Shown: positions 28,257 through 39,033, counted from the stretch's first letter. The stretch: DNA of 64,000 nucleotides from Agrobacterium sp. AGB01 (GCF_014851585.1 NZ_JACVAB010000003.1:595197-659196); one strand, 5' to 3'. The notes: a model not told the origin generated them from the sequence alone. Numbers and translations: made by a program.

Positions 28257-29114
28257 ATGTTTCCTGATGCCTTACACATTTCCATTCGCGGGCCGATAAA
28301 CGAGTTCGTACAAAACCTTGTTGTGAATTACGGCTTTGTATTCAAAGCAATTTCACAAACCATCCTGCAAGCCATTCTATTCTTCGAATGGATTTTGCGC
28401 GGTTTACCATGGTGGGCAGTCCTGATTGCCTTCATGGCGCTTGCCTGGTTTGCAAGCCGCAAGGTTTCTCTGGTCGCCATGGTCGGAATATTGCTGATGG
28501 TGGTCGGTGCTCTCGGTCTCTGGGATCTGACGATGCAGACCCTGGCACTGATGCTGATTTCAACGGTCATTTCGGTTGCCATCGGCGTGCCCCTGGGCAT
28601 CTGGCTGGCCAAAAGCAGCATCATGCGGCGCATCACCCTTCCTGTTCTCGACGTCATGCAGACCATGCCGAGTTTCGTTTATCTTATCCCGGCCATCATG
28701 CTGTTTGGTCTCGGCAAGGTACCCGCCGTTCTCGCCACCATCATTTACGCGGTTCCGCCACTGATCCGCCTCACCGACCTCGGCATTCGTCAGGTTGACA
28801 GTGAAGTGGTTGAAGCTGCGACAGCCTTTGGCGGTAGCCCACGACAAATCCTGTTCGGTGTGGAGCTTCCACTGGCAACCCCCACCATCATGGCCGGTCT
28901 GAACCAGACAATCATGATGGCGCTTTCCATGGTTGTCGTCGCCTCGATGATCGGTGCACGCGGCCTTGGCGAACAGGTTCTCAACGGCATCCAGACACTG
29001 GACGTCGGCAAGGGTCTGGAAGCTGGCATTGGTATCGTCATTCTCGCCATCGTGCTCGACCGGATCACCCAGAGCCTTGGTCAATCCAGACAAAAGGACG
29101 GCCACAATGACTGA
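28257..29114 (+). CDS. hutW: Histidine ABC transporter permease HutW
   Basis: The protein has 285 residues with about seven membrane segments, in the ProW/OpuAB permease class. Visible family segments are LGIWLAKSSIMRRITLPVLD, VMQTMPSFVYLIPAIMLFG and the EAA loop EAATAFGGSPRQILFGVELP. A homodimer forms the pore for the HutXWV importer. Its last codons overlap the hutV start by 8 bases, indicating coupled translation. Confidence 0.9.
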   Translation: MFPDALHISIRGPINEFVQNLVVNYGFVFKAISQTILQAILFFEWILRGLPWWAVLIAFMALAWFASRKVSLVAMVGILLMVVGALGLWDLTMQTLALMLISTVISVAIGVPLGIWLAKSSIMRRITLPVLDVMQTMPSFVYLIPAIMLFGLGKVPAVLATIIYAVPPLIRLTDLGIRQVDSEVVEAATAFGGSPRQILFGVELPLATPTIMAGLNQTIMMALSMVVVASMIGARGLGEQVLNGIQTLDVGKGLEAGIGIVILAIVLDRITQSLGQSRQKDGHND

Positions 29115-29931
29115 CATCGAAATCAAAAACGTTTTCAAGATTTTTGGCGGGAACTCCAAGGCTGCGTTGGCACTGGCGCGTGAAGGCGTTGAAAAATCCG
29201 AAATCCTTTCGCGGACAGGATGCAGTGTTGGCCTGAACGACATCAGCCTTAAGATCGGCGGCGGACGGATTTTTGTGATCATGGGGCTTTCCGGCTCAGG
29301 AAAATCAACACTTGTTCGCCACATCAACAGGCTGATCGAACCGACCAGCGGTGAGATCATTTTTGACGGCAATAATGTGCTCGATCTTTCCGCCCGTGAC
29401 CTGCGTGAATTCCGCACACGCCGCGTCAGCATGGTGTTTCAGAACTTCGGCTTGATGCCGCATCGCACCGTGTTGCAGAACGTCACCTACGGCCAGCGCG
29501 TGCGGGGCCTCAGCAAGGCAGACGCCAATCCGATCGGCATGAAATGGATCGAGATGGTTGGCCTCTCAGGTTACGAGAACAAGTTCCCGCATCAGCTGTC
29601 TGGCGGCATGAAACAACGTGTCGGACTGGCGCGAGCCCTTGCCGCAGACACCGACGTGATCCTGATGGACGAGGCATTTTCTGCGCTCGACCCGCTGATC
29701 CGCAGCGATATGCAGGATCAGTTGCTGCAGCTGGAAAAGAACCTCTCCAAGACCATCATCTTTATTACCCATGATCTGGATGAGGCGCTGCGCATTGGCG
29801 CCGAAATCGCCATTCTCAAGGATGGAAAGCTGGTTCAGGTCGGAACGCCGCATGAGATTCTCAACAATCCGGCCAATGACTATGTCGCACGGTTCGTTCA
29901 ACGACGTGCGGGAGTGACACCCCATGCCTGA
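29107..29931 (+). CDS. hutV: Histidine ABC transporter ATPase HutV
   Basis: The protein has 274 residues from the ATG at 29107; longer frames upstream lie inside hutW. Walker A GLSGSGKST near residue 60, signature LSGGMKQR and Walker B VILMDEA are present. The N-terminal extension with the KSEILSRTG segment is typical of the ProV/OpuAA group. There is no C-terminal CBS domain, unlike osmotically regulated ProV, which fits a catabolic rather than osmotic role. It overlaps hutW by 8 bases and the next lyase gene by 8 bases. Confidence 0.92.
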   Translation: MTDIEIKNVFKIFGGNSKAALALAREGVEKSEILSRTGCSVGLNDISLKIGGGRIFVIMGLSGSGKSTLVRHINRLIEPTSGEIIFDGNNVLDLSARDLREFRTRRVSMVFQNFGLMPHRTVLQNVTYGQRVRGLSKADANPIGMKWIEMVGLSGYENKFPHQLSGGMKQRVGLARALAADTDVILMDEAFSALDPLIRSDMQDQLLQLEKNLSKTIIFITHDLDEALRIGAEIAILKDGKLVQVGTPHEILNNPANDYVARFVQRRAGVTPHA

Positions 29932-31432
29932 GACCATCATCCTCGACGGCCCGCTGACCTGGCGCAACATCGGTGCGATTGCCAATGGAGCCGAACTGCA
30001 GTTGTCGCAAGCGGCATGGCAGCGAATTTCTAATGCACGCGACATTGTCGATGCATTGGTGGAGCGCGGTATTCGTGGATACGGCATCAACACCGGTGTT
30101 GGTGCATTGTGTGATGTCATCATCGACAGGGACAAACAGCAGGCATTGTCACGCAATATCCTGCTCAGTCATTCCTGTGGTGTTGGCCCAGCACTAGGAC
30201 AGGCACCGACACGTGCCATTATGGCCGCACAGATTGCCAATTTTGCGCACGGCTTTTCCGGCATTCATCCAGACACCGTCAAAGCTTTGCTCACACTTTT
30301 GAATGCCAACATATTGCCGGTCATTCCGTTGGGCGGTTCTGTAGGATACCTCACCCATGCAGCCGCGATTGGAACGGTGCTGATTGGTGAAGGCACAGCC
30401 GTTTTTGAAGGAAACGTCATCTCTGGAGCAGAGGCTCTGAAACAGGCGGGTCTTTCGACCCTGACACTTCAGGCAAAAGAAGGCTTGAGCCTCGTCAACG
30501 GCACGCCTTGCGCAACCGGTCTGGCCAGCCTTGCTTTGTCGCGGCTGGAAGGTCTGCTCGACTGGGCGGATGTCAGCGCCGCCATGACCTATGAAAATCT
30601 TGGCAGTCAGTCCGATCCGTTTGCAGCAGAGCCGCTTGCCTTGCGCAAGTCGCAAGGACTTCAGCAGGTTGGCAAAACACTGCGTCACTGGCTGGCAGGA
30701 AGTGAACTTCTGGCGCAGTCCGCTGGCAGCCGTACGCAAGACCCGTTGAGCCTGCGCGCCGTGCCGCAAATACACGGAGCCGTCAGAGACGCCTTCGTAA
30801 ACGCTGGCGTTGTCGTCAATCAGGAACTGGAAAGCGTCACCGACAATCCAGTCGTCACCGGCAGCGCCAACAACCCGCTGGTCCATTCACAGGCCCATGC
30901 TGTGGGTGCCGCACTTGGTCTGGCGATGGACAGTTTGGCAACCGCAGCGGCTGAACTGGCCGCGGTCTCCGAGCGGCGGATCGACCGCCTCGTTAATCCG
31001 CTTGTCAGCGGGTTGCCTGCCTTTCTGGCGGCCGAAGGCGGCGTGTTCTCCGGCTACATGATCATTCAATATACGGCCGCAGCACTGGTTGCGGAAAACC
31101 GTCGTCTTGCAGCCCCGGCAAGTCTTGATGGTGGGATCACCTCTGCATTGCAGGAAGATATCCTCACCCATGCGACACCGGCGGCGGACAAGGCCCTTTC
31201 GATCGTTTCAAACCTGCAGACCGTGCTGGCAATCGAACTGCTGGCCGCCGCACAAGCCTATGACGTGCAGCCGAAGCTTGCTGCCAAGGCTGTGAAGACC
31301 GGCCAGGTGTACGAGCTGATCCGTACGCATATTGCGGCCTACCATGACGACCGCCCTCTGAATACCGATGTTGCAACCCTGTCTGCGGTGATTGGCAACA
31401 CATCGGTCATTGAGCCGGAGAGACTTCCATGA
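29924..31432 (+). CDS. hutH2: HutH2, histidine/aromatic ammonia-lyase paralogue lacking the MIO tripeptide
   Basis: The protein has 502 residues and aligns along its whole length with the true HutH at 32664. Conserved landmarks fall at identical positions: YGINTG with Tyr53, SHSCGVG with His83, and GSVG at 138-141. Directly after GSVG the catalytic HutH has ASGDLAP, whose Ala-Ser-Gly cyclises to the MIO cofactor. Here the sequence runs [10 protein letters not shown] and the chain is three residues shorter before the next GEG. The Tyr of QDPY is Leu. The frame is intact. The protein probably folds as a lyase but cannot form MIO, so it may be a regulatory partner of HutH, bind ligand, or catalyse another reaction. 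It sits between the transporter and hutI, overlapping both. Confidence 0.88.
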   Translation: MPETIILDGPLTWRNIGAIANGAELQLSQAAWQRISNARDIVDALVERGIRGYGINTGVGALCDVIIDRDKQQALSRNILLSHSCGVGPALGQAPTRAIMAAQIANFAHGFSGIHPDTVKALLTLLNANILPVIPLGGSVGYLTHAAAIGTVLIGEGTAVFEGNVISGAEALKQAGLSTLTLQAKEGLSLVNGTPCATGLASLALSRLEGLLDWADVSAAMTYENLGSQSDPFAAEPLALRKSQGLQQVGKTLRHWLAGSELLAQSAGSRTQDPLSLRAVPQIHGAVRDAFVNAGVVVNQELESVTDNPVVTGSANNPLVHSQAHAVGAALGLAMDSLATAAAELAAVSERRIDRLVNPLVSGLPAFLAAEGGVFSGYMIIQYTAAALVAENRRLAAPASLDGGITSALQEDILTHATPAADKALSIVSNLQTVLAIELLAAAQAYDVQPKLAAKAVKTGQVYELIRTHIAAYHDDRPLNTDVATLSAVIGNTSVIEPERLP

Positions 31433-32667
31433 AAACGCTTCTGACAAATGCTCGTCTGATGACGATGCAATCCGACCGTTCCGATCTCGGTATCATTGAA
31501 AACGGTGCGATCCTGATTGAGAACGGTGTTATCCTTCAGGTAGCACCCATTGAAGAGATCAGCGCTCCGGCCGGAACACACACCATCGATTGCGAAGGTC
31601 GCTGGATTTCGCCCGGCCTCATCGATTGCCATACCCATCTGGTGCACGCTGGCAATCGCGCCCGCGAATTCGAGATGCGCCTGAACGGTGCAACTTATGA
31701 AGAAATAGCCCGCGCTGGCGGCGGCATCGTGTCATCTGTATCGCAGGTAAGGTTGGCAAGTGAAGATGATCTGATTGCCCAGAGCCTTCCACGTCTGGAC
31801 ACACTGCTGGCCGAAGGCGTCACCACGGTCGAGATCAAGTCCGGCTACGGCCTGACAGTCGAAGATGAACTGAAGATGTTGCGGGTTGCCCGCACGATGG
31901 CGAAAGCCCGCGAAGTCTCGGTCAACACGACCTTCCTCGGCGCGCATGCTACGCCGGCAGAATACAAGGGCAGAAACGTCGACTTCATTCAGGATGTTGT
32001 CCTGCCAGCTCTGCACAAAGCCCATGCTGAAGGGCTGGTAGATGCTGTCGACGGCTTTTGTGAAGGCATCGCTTTTTCGCCTGAGGAAATGCGTGTGGTT
32101 TTTAACAGCGCATTGGAACTTGGCCTGCCGGTAAAGCTGCATGCAGACCAGCTTTCCGATCTGTCGGGAGCGGCCCTTGCCGCCGAATTCGGTGCGCTTT
32201 CAGCCGACCATCTCGAATATACAAGCGATGCAGGCGCGGCTGCCATGGCAAAGGCTGGAACGGTTGCCGTCCTGTTGCCGGGCGCGTTTTATTACATCCG
32301 GGAAACCCGCAAGCCGCCGGTTGATCTGTTCCGCAAACACGGCACCAAAATCGCTTTGGCCACAGACAACAATCCCGGCACCTCTCCGCTGACCTCGTTG
32401 CTGCTGACCATGAACATGGCGGCCACACTCTTTGGCATGACAGTGAATGAGTGCATTGCCGGCATCACCCGCGAAGCTGCGCGCGCACTTGGCCGCCTTG
32501 CCGAGATCGGCACCATCGAGACCGGCAAACGCACAGATCTTGCTATCTGGAACATCAACGAACCCGCGGAACTGGTTTACCGCATAGGGTTCAATCCACT
32601 GCATGCCCGCGTATTCGCCGGCGATGTCAGCGCTCTCTCGCCTTCATTTATGGGAGGTCATTCATGA
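31429..32667 (+). CDS. hutI: Imidazolonepropionase HutI
   Basis: The protein has 412 residues, amidohydrolase superfamily. It hydrolyses 4-imidazolone-5-propionate to N-formimino-glutamate in the cytoplasm. Visible motifs are [12 protein letters not shown] near residue 65 with two metal-binding His, HADQLSD near residue 238 and [10 protein letters not shown] near residue 310. The start overlaps hutH2 by 4 bases and the stop overlaps hutH by 4 bases, so the run hutV-hutH2-hutI-hutH is translationally coupled. Confidence 0.95.
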   Translation: MKTLLTNARLMTMQSDRSDLGIIENGAILIENGVILQVAPIEEISAPAGTHTIDCEGRWISPGLIDCHTHLVHAGNRAREFEMRLNGATYEEIARAGGGIVSSVSQVRLASEDDLIAQSLPRLDTLLAEGVTTVEIKSGYGLTVEDELKMLRVARTMAKAREVSVNTTFLGAHATPAEYKGRNVDFIQDVVLPALHKAHAEGLVDAVDGFCEGIAFSPEEMRVVFNSALELGLPVKLHADQLSDLSGAALAAEFGALSADHLEYTSDAGAAAMAKAGTVAVLLPGAFYYIRETRKPPVDLFRKHGTKIALATDNNPGTSPLTSLLLTMNMAATLFGMTVNECIAGITREAARALGRLAEIGTIETGKRTDLAIWNINEPAELVYRIGFNPLHARVFAGDVSALSPSFMGGHS

Positions 32668-34199
32668 CCATTACACTTCATCCCGGCTCAGTGCCGCTTG
32701 CCGATCTTGCCCGAATTTACTGGCAAAATGAAAATGTCGTCCTCGACCGCAGCTTTGATGCTGCCATCGAAAAAGCGGCAAACCGCATCGCCGAAATCGC
32801 AGCTGGCAATGCACCAGTGTATGGCATCAACACCGGCTTCGGAAAATTGGCCTCGATCAAGATCGATGCCGCCGATGTCGCGACCCTGCAGCGCAATCTG
32901 ATCCTGTCGCACTGCTGCGGCGTCGGCGCTCCACTGCCGGAAAATGTTGTTCGCCTTATCATGGCGCTGAAACTGATTTCACTCGGCCGTGGTGCATCCG
33001 GTGTAAGGCTGGACCTGATCCGCCTGATCGAAGACATGCTGGAGAAAGGCGTTACTCCGGTCATTCCCGAGAAGGGTTCGGTCGGAGCCTCCGGCGATTT
33101 GGCACCCCTAGCGCATATGGCAGCCGTAATGATGGGCGAAGGCGAAGCCTTCTATGAAGGCAATGCACTTCCTGCAGCACAGGCTTTGTCAAAGGCAGGT
33201 CTGACACCTGTCGTACTGGCCGCGAAAGAAGGCCTGGCACTGATCAATGGCACACAGACCTCCACTGCGCTCGCGCTGGCTGGCCTGTTCCGTGCTCACC
33301 GCGCTGCACAAGTAGCGCTTGTCACTGGCGCATTGTCGACGGACGCGGCGATGGGATCGTCCGCGCCTTTCCATCCCGATATTCACACCTTGCGCGGCCA
33401 CAAGGGCCAAATCGATGCCGGTGCTGCCCTGCGTCAGCTGCTCGAAGGCTCAGAAATTCGCGTCAGCCACATCGAAGGCGACGAACGCGTACAGGACCCT
33501 TATTGCATTCGTTGCCAGCCGCAGGTCGATGGTGCGTGCCTTGACCTGTTGCGACAGGTTGCCCGCACACTGGAAATCGAAGCCAATGCGGTAACCGACA
33601 ATCCGCTGGTTCTCTCTGACAATTCGGTGGTGTCCGGCGGTAACTTCCACGCAGAACCCGTTGCCTTCGCAGCCGATCAGACGGCCCTGGCGATCTGCGA
33701 AATCGGTGCCATTGCCCAGCGCCGCATCGCGTTGCTGGTGGACCCAGCGCTTTCTTATGGCCTGCCCGCCTTCCTGTCCAAAAAGCCCGGATTGAACTCC
33801 GGCCTTATGATTGCTGAAGTTACCTCGGCAGCACTGATGAGCGAAAACAAACAGATGTCGCATCCGGCATCCGTGGATTCCACACCGACCTCTGCCAATC
33901 AGGAAGACCATGTTTCCATGGCATGCCACGGTGCGCGCCGTCTTCTCCCCATGACCGAAAATCTCTTCGCCATTCTCGGCATTGAGGCACTTTCGGCTGT
34001 CCAGGGCGTCGAGCTTCGCGGTCCGCTGAAAACCAGCCCGGAACTGCAAAAGGCAATCAACGTGCTTCGCGCCATCATCCCTTCTCTGGAGGACGATCGT
34101 TACATGGCGCCGGATCTCAAGCACGCCTCCGACCTCGTCGCATCCGGCGCATTGGTCGCCGCGATTTCCGACGGTATTCTGCCGAAGCTGGAGGCTTAA
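32664..34199 (+). CDS. hutH: Histidine ammonia-lyase HutH
   Basis: The protein has 511 residues from the ATG at 32664, inside TTCATGA at the end of hutI; GGGAGG lies 8 bases upstream. It deaminates histidine to urocanate. The MIO-forming Ala-Ser-Gly is at residues 142-144 in [14 protein letters not shown], matching the numbering of the well-studied Pseudomonas enzyme. Tyr53 in YGINTGFG, His83 in [15 protein letters not shown] and the Gln-Glu-Asp of NQEDHVSM are all present. This is the catalytic copy of the two lyase genes in the locus. Confidence 0.96.
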   Translation: MTITLHPGSVPLADLARIYWQNENVVLDRSFDAAIEKAANRIAEIAAGNAPVYGINTGFGKLASIKIDAADVATLQRNLILSHCCGVGAPLPENVVRLIMALKLISLGRGASGVRLDLIRLIEDMLEKGVTPVIPEKGSVGASGDLAPLAHMAAVMMGEGEAFYEGNALPAAQALSKAGLTPVVLAAKEGLALINGTQTSTALALAGLFRAHRAAQVALVTGALSTDAAMGSSAPFHPDIHTLRGHKGQIDAGAALRQLLEGSEIRVSHIEGDERVQDPYCIRCQPQVDGACLDLLRQVARTLEIEANAVTDNPLVLSDNSVVSGGNFHAEPVAFAADQTALAICEIGAIAQRRIALLVDPALSYGLPAFLSKKPGLNSGLMIAEVTSAALMSENKQMSHPASVDSTPTSANQEDHVSMACHGARRLLPMTENLFAILGIEALSAVQGVELRGPLKTSPELQKAINVLRAIIPSLEDDRYMAPDLKHASDLVASGALVAAISDGILPKLEA

Positions 34200-34201
34200 A
34201 C

Positions 34202-35002
34202 ATGCCGGTTTTCGAGCTTCGCCAGGGGACCTCACCGATCATTCTCGGTCTGCCACACACCGGCACCGAAGTTCCGGCAGATATCCATGACCGTCTGAAT
34301 GACAACGGCAAGATCCTGGCTGATACCGATTGGCATATTCATGACCTCTATCGCGATCTGCTGGAAGATGCGACGTCAGTGCGCGCTACCTTCCATCGTT
34401 ATGTCATCGATGCAAACCGTGATCCCTCCGGCACCAGCCTTTACCCCGGCCAGAACACCACCGGGCTTGTTCCGGACACGGATTTTGACGGTAAACCGAT
34501 CTGGAAGGACGGATGTGAACCAACTGAAGCCGATATGGCGTACCGATTGCAGACATTCCACGCACCCTATCATGCCGCGCTTGCGGCCGAAATCGAGCGG
34601 GTAAAATCCATTCACGGCATCGCCATTCTCTATGACTGCCACTCCATTCGCTCGCATATTCCGTTTCTATTCGAGGGCAAGCTGCCGGACTTCAACATCG
34701 GTACCGATCTCGGCAAGACCTGTGATCCAGCCATTGAGAGGATCGCGGTTGAGGTGACCGGAGACGCCGAAGGTTACACCAGCATCCTGAATGGTCGTTT
34801 CAAGGGCGGTTGGACAACCCGTCATTACGGCCAGCCACAGACCGGAGTACACGCCATTCAAATGGAACTGGCGCAATCCACCCACCTCATCACAGAAGCA
34901 CCGCCCTTTGCCTATGACGACAACAAGGCCGGCCAGCTTCGCACACATCTCAAAACCATTCTGACGCGCATGGAGCAATTTGCGCTCGCCAGCAAACGAT
35001 AA
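34202..35002 (+). CDS. hutG: N-formylglutamate deformylase HutG
   Basis: The protein has 266 residues of the FGase (N-formylglutamate amidohydrolase) family, distinct from arginase-type HutG. It releases formate and glutamate from N-formylglutamate, the last step after HutF. Motifs seen: LGLPHTGTEVP near residue 17, ANRDPSGTSLYPG near residue 75 and LYDCHSIRSHIP near residue 143, which carry the likely Zn ligands. It starts 2 bases after hutH and is followed by hutU. Confidence 0.94.
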   Translation: MPVFELRQGTSPIILGLPHTGTEVPADIHDRLNDNGKILADTDWHIHDLYRDLLEDATSVRATFHRYVIDANRDPSGTSLYPGQNTTGLVPDTDFDGKPIWKDGCEPTEADMAYRLQTFHAPYHAALAAEIERVKSIHGIAILYDCHSIRSHIPFLFEGKLPDFNIGTDLGKTCDPAIERIAVEVTGDAEGYTSILNGRFKGGWTTRHYGQPQTGVHAIQMELAQSTHLITEAPPFAYDDNKAGQLRTHLKTILTRMEQFALASKR

Positions 35003-35013
35003 GGGGATAAAAC

Positions 35014-36687
35014 ATGACAAACCCACGCCATAACGAACGCGAAATCCGCGCCCCGCAGGGTACTGAGCTGAACGCCAAAAGCTGGATGACGGAAGCGCCT
35101 CTGCGCATGCTGATGAACAACTTGGATCCCGATGTAGCCGAGCGTCCGCATGAGCTAGTGGTCTACGGTGGCATTGGCCGTGCAGCCCGCACCTGGGAAG
35201 ATTTCGACCGTATCGTCGCCACATTAAAAGACCTCAACGAAGACGAAACCTTGATGGTACAGTCTGGCAAGCCGGTGGGTGTTTTCCGCACCCACAAGGA
35301 TGCGCCACGTGTCTTGATTGCCAATTCCAACCTCGTTCCACATTGGGCAACCTGGGAACATTTCAACGAACTCGACCGCAAGGGTCTGGCCATGTACGGC
35401 CAGATGACTGCCGGTTCGTGGATTTACATCGGCACGCAGGGTATTGTTCAGGGAACCTACGAAACCTTTGTTGAAGCGGGTCGCCAGCACTTCAACGGCA
35501 ACCTGACCGGCAAATGGATCCTGACCGGTGGTCTTGGCGGCATGGGTGGTGCTCAGCCTCTCGCCGCTGTCATGGCAGGCGCATGCTGCCTTGCCGTCGA
35601 ATGCGATGAAACCCGCATCGATTTCCGCCTGCGCACCCGTTATGTCGACGCAAAAGCGCACACGCTGGACGAAGCACTGGCCCTGATCGAACAGTGGACG
35701 AAGGCAGGTGAAGCAAAGTCCGTGGGTCTTGTTGGCAATGCCGCTGATATCTTCCCGGAACTCGTGAAGCGCGGCATTCGCCCTGATGTTGTCACGGACC
35801 AGACCTCGGCACATGATCCGGTTCATGGATATCTGCCATCCGGTTGGACCGTCGCCGAATGGCGCGAAAAACAGGAAAGTGACCCCAAAGCCGTCGAAGC
35901 TGCGGCTCGCGCCTCCATGAAGGTTCAGGTTCAGGCCATGGTGGATTTCTGGAACATGGGCGTTCCGACACTCGACTACGGCAACAATATTCGCCAGATG
36001 GCCAAGGAGGAAGGTCTCGAAAACGCCTTTGCTTTCCCGGGCTTCGTTCCGGCCTATATTCGTCCGCTGTTTTGCCGTGGCATTGGCCCCTTCCGCTGGG
36101 CCGCTCTTTCCGGCGATCCGGAAGACATCTACAAGACGGATGCCAAGGTCAAGGAACTGCTGCCAGACAACAAACACCTGCACAATTGGCTGGACATGGC
36201 ACGCGAACGCATAGCCTTCCAGGGCCTGCCGGCGCGTATTTGCTGGGTTGGTCTGGGTGATCGACACCGCCTGGCTCTCGCCTTCAACGAAATGGTCAAA
36301 AACGGTGAGTTGAAGGCGCCGGTCGTGATCGGCCGTGACCATCTCGACAGCGGCTCGGTCGCGTCTCCAAACCGCGAAACCGAAGCCATGAAAGATGGTT
36401 CGGACGCCGTGTCTGACTGGCCACTGCTCAATGCCCTTCTCAACACGGCCTCCGGTGCAACTTGGGTTTCCTTGCACCACGGCGGTGGCGTTGGCATGGG
36501 CTTTTCGCAGCACTCCGGCGTTGTAATCTGCGCTGATGGCTCTGATGATGCTGCCAAACGTCTTGAGCGCGTGCTGTGGAACGACCCGGCAACCGGCGTC
36601 ATGCGCCATGCCGATGCCGGTTATGACATCGCGCTGGATTGCGCCAAGGAAAAGGGCCTTCGTTTGCCGGGTATTCTTGGAAACTGA
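35014..36687 (+). CDS. hutU: Urocanate hydratase HutU
   Basis: The protein has 557 residues, the normal length. It adds water to urocanate giving imidazolonepropionate, using tightly bound NAD+ as an electrophile. The NAD-binding [13 protein letters not shown] motif is near residue 175, and [15 protein letters not shown] with the preceding Cys lies near residue 355. It begins 11 bases after hutG with AAGGGG as ribosome site. Confidence 0.96.
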   Translation: MTNPRHNEREIRAPQGTELNAKSWMTEAPLRMLMNNLDPDVAERPHELVVYGGIGRAARTWEDFDRIVATLKDLNEDETLMVQSGKPVGVFRTHKDAPRVLIANSNLVPHWATWEHFNELDRKGLAMYGQMTAGSWIYIGTQGIVQGTYETFVEAGRQHFNGNLTGKWILTGGLGGMGGAQPLAAVMAGACCLAVECDETRIDFRLRTRYVDAKAHTLDEALALIEQWTKAGEAKSVGLVGNAADIFPELVKRGIRPDVVTDQTSAHDPVHGYLPSGWTVAEWREKQESDPKAVEAAARASMKVQVQAMVDFWNMGVPTLDYGNNIRQMAKEEGLENAFAFPGFVPAYIRPLFCRGIGPFRWAALSGDPEDIYKTDAKVKELLPDNKHLHNWLDMARERIAFQGLPARICWVGLGDRHRLALAFNEMVKNGELKAPVVIGRDHLDSGSVASPNRETEAMKDGSDAVSDWPLLNALLNTASGATWVSLHHGGGVGMGFSQHSGVVICADGSDDAAKRLERVLWNDPATGVMRHADAGYDIALDCAKEKGLRLPGILGN

Positions 36688-36696
36688 GGCAGCACA

Positions 36697-37287
36697 ATGA
36701 GACTTTTGCGCGCCAGGGAACACAAAACAATGCCATGGAAAAATGGCCTCGGCGTCACCCATGAGGTGGCGCTGGAACCATCGACTGTGGATGGCGCGCA
36801 ATTCCTGTGGCGGGTCAGCCTCGCCACGATCAAGGGTTCAGGCCCTTTCTCCGTGTTTCCTGGCATCGACAGATCAATCGTCGCGCTGAAAGGCAATACC
36901 GTACAATTGATCGTTGACGGAAACCCAAGCCCGAAACTTGTAGCGCTTGGGACGCCTTTCAGTTTCTTGGGAGAGGCTATTGTCGAGGCCGTCAATGATG
37001 GCGGGGAAACAACTGATCTCAACATCATGACGCTGCGCGATCACGCGACCCATGTGATGAAACGTCTGGATTTGGCGACCGTCAAAACCGTCACCGGCAA
37101 GCATGATGTTTCAATCATCGTTTTTACGGAGCGAGCCCAGTGCGCTATCGGAGATCGGCCGTTGCAAGCTGGCGCGTTTGATGCTCTCGTCGATATAGGG
37201 TTCGATGAATCGGTACATTTCACTGCAGACAACACCGCAGTGGCCTACCTCATCGGCATCGACTTTAAACAACCTCGCTCCATGTGA
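36697..37287 (+). CDS. hutD: HutD family protein
   Basis: The protein has 196 residues of the HutD family, a two-lobed cupin-like fold found at the end of many hut operons. Conserved features are MPWKNGLGVTHEVA near the N-terminus, WRVSLATI and FSVFPGIDRSI. HutD is not needed for catalysis and is thought in Pseudomonas to tune hut expression, possibly by binding urocanate or formylglutamate. It starts 9 bases after hutU and ends the operon; beyond it the sequence turns into a decayed insertion sequence. Confidence 0.9.
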   Translation: MRLLRAREHKTMPWKNGLGVTHEVALEPSTVDGAQFLWRVSLATIKGSGPFSVFPGIDRSIVALKGNTVQLIVDGNPSPKLVALGTPFSFLGEAIVEAVNDGGETTDLNIMTLRDHATHVMKRLDLATVKTVTGKHDVSIIVFTERAQCAIGDRPLQAGAFDALVDIGFDESVHFTADNTAVAYLIGIDFKQPRSM

Positions 37288-37401
37288 GTTTTGGCAGCCT
37301 GTTGCGTCTCCCGTCAATTGAAACCGATTGCGACAGCGCCGACCTGTGGCCGAAGACCGAGAGCGATATAACCGTTAAGCCATGTTGTCCTGCGGGCCGG
37401 C

Positions 37402-37696
37402 GTTGCATGAACGATTGCGGTGACCATAGAAGCATTTGCTCCGACCATGCCGAGCTTCTGGCGCGGACGCGACGTCGCTTCGTTGTCGTCCCGAGACGGT
37501 TCTCATCCGGAGGCAAAGAGCGGCTTGGGTGGATACCCAAGGGCACGTCAAGCTGGCATCTGTAGGCTGTTGATCACCGGCCAAGGGCACGGGTAAATTG
37601 GGCAAACCGTAAACCAACCTTGGCCAGCACCCGGCTTTCGAGGATGCTTATCAGAAAGCTGCTAAGGCTTGTTGCTATTGTTCTGGTGCGCTGATG
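37402..37696 (+). pseudogene. Decayed IS110-family transposase, C-terminal remnant
   Basis: The 670-base gap between hutD and the AraC gene holds pieces of an IS110/IS116/IS902 transposase C-terminus in two alternating plus-strand frames. IEAFAPTMPSFWRGRD starts at 37426. In another frame SSGGKERLGWI lies at about 37503-37535, and then GICRLLITG at 37555 returns to the first frame. LSRMLIRKLLRLVAI at 37635 completes the family's usual tail. The order matches the family (GP-x-A...F-RGRDFAAW-LGL-P-SSGGK-LG-ISK...LRRLLI). The N-terminal DEDD part is absent. It is inactive and marks an old insertion at the end of the hut locus. Confidence 0.75.
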
Positions 37697-37960
37697 ATGA
37701 GTGATGATTTCAGCAAATACGCGCCCGTCGTCGTTCTAGACGGAAGCGGTCATGATCCGGGCGTAGCCGGTCCCGCCCCCCCCCCGCTATGCGGCCACGT
37801 CTCTACTCGGGCAGCTGAGGTCAAACGCTTCTTCGCCTATCCTCTAGCTGACGGGAGTCGAATATCGTCCAAGTTGGCCCACGACGGTCATCTCAAAACC
37901 TTTGACCAGAGAGGATTGGGCCGATTCGTGTGAACAACTTCCCAGCCAATTGACGGCCGT
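37697..37960. other. Non-coding junction sequence
   Basis: Between the IS110 remnant and the AraC gene no convincing gene is seen. A run of ten C lies at 37776-37785. A short open frame at 37694-37933 has no recognisable content or ribosome site. This is probably scar sequence from insertion or deletion events. Confidence 0.4.
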
Positions 37961-38860
37961 CTAACTGATTATTTGATTGTCGATCGACTGCCTGAGCTTG
38001 CGCACGTCGCGTACAGGCGGAGCTCCGAAGTGCCGCAGATACTCGCGGCTGAATTGCGAGGCGCTTTCATAGCCGACCGCATAGGCGACATCGGAGGCAC
38101 TACGGCCGCCAGCGAGCAGCAATTGACGTGCTTCCTGAAGGCGTAGCTGCTTCTGATACTGGATCGGGCTCAGTCCCGTCAGCGCAACGAAGTGGCGGTG
38201 AAGGCTGGCGCGGCTCATGCCGGCGGCTTCGCACAGCGCCTCGATCCGCAGCCGCCTATTGCCGTGGTCTCGAATCCATTCGACCGCGCGGCGGATGCCG
38301 CCGATCGCGCCTTCCGGGCGGGCGATGTGGCGCAACAGTCGCCCCTGCGGGCCTTGCAGGAGACGATAGAGCAATTCGCGTTCGGCCATCGGCGCGAGCA
38401 CCGGGATGTCCGCCGGCGTGTCGAGCAACGCCAGCAGTCGTAGCAGCGTATCGCGCAGCGGGGGCGTCATCGGATTGATCGCAATGCCGCTGCCTGGTGA
38501 TTCCGCGTCACGCACCGCCGGCATCGTCGATGCGACCTCGGCGAGAAGAGCCGGATCAAGGACCAGCGAAACCGACACGTAAGGGCTGCCGTTGTCAGCG
38601 TCATGGATCTGTCCGCTCAAAGGCAGATCGAGTGCGCTAACCAGATATTGAGACGCGTCGTAGCGCAGCAGGTCGTCATGGATGACTACCTCTTTCGATC
38701 CCTGCAGAATAAAGCAGATCATCGAGCGGTAGAGACACGGCGACGTGCCCGAGGTCGCCTGCCCGATGCCGATTTCCAAGCGCGGGATTGGCGTCAAGGT
38801 CATTCCGGTCCGGCCATGGCGGAATGCGAGATCGCGATGCGGCTGTAGGTTATCGGTCAT
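37961..38860 (-). CDS. AraC family transcriptional regulator
   Basis: The protein has 299 residues from the ATG at 38860 (MTDNLQPHRD). The N-terminal ~190 residues are the AraC_N type (GQATSGTSPCLYRSMICF) seen in regulators of oxidoreductase genes. The C-terminal two-helix-turn-helix domain includes ALCEAAGMSRASLHRHF and SDVAYAVGYESASQFSREY. It is divergent from the SDR gene, which it most likely controls. The base composition is visibly more GC-rich than the hut genes, which together with the IS remnant suggests acquisition by transfer. Confidence 0.9.
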   Translation of the reverse strand: MTDNLQPHRDLAFRHGRTGMTLTPIPRLEIGIGQATSGTSPCLYRSMICFILQGSKEVVIHDDLLRYDASQYLVSALDLPLSGQIHDADNGSPYVSVSLVLDPALLAEVASTMPAVRDAESPGSGIAINPMTPPLRDTLLRLLALLDTPADIPVLAPMAERELLYRLLQGPQGRLLRHIARPEGAIGGIRRAVEWIRDHGNRRLRIEALCEAAGMSRASLHRHFVALTGLSPIQYQKQLRLQEARQLLLAGGRSASDVAYAVGYESASQFSREYLRHFGAPPVRDVRKLRQSIDNQIIS

Positions 38861-39033
38861 GCCTAGGACTATGACACCAATCTTCACGCATGCAAAGCGC
38901 TTGAGACAATCAGGCAATCAATTGAGAGCATTAGGCGGGGCGTCGGACACAGCGATCGCCTATTTCACTGGCAGCGAACGCGACGCCTCAGCGGCGTGCC
39001 GTCCGGAAAATCCAAATCACAAGGAACGTAGCC

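Noticed and set aside
29924..31432. HutH2 as a pseudogene of hutH
   Set aside because: The frame is complete, coupled to both neighbours by overlap, and keeps many fold residues. Loss is confined to the active-site cofactor segment and a few catalytic positions.
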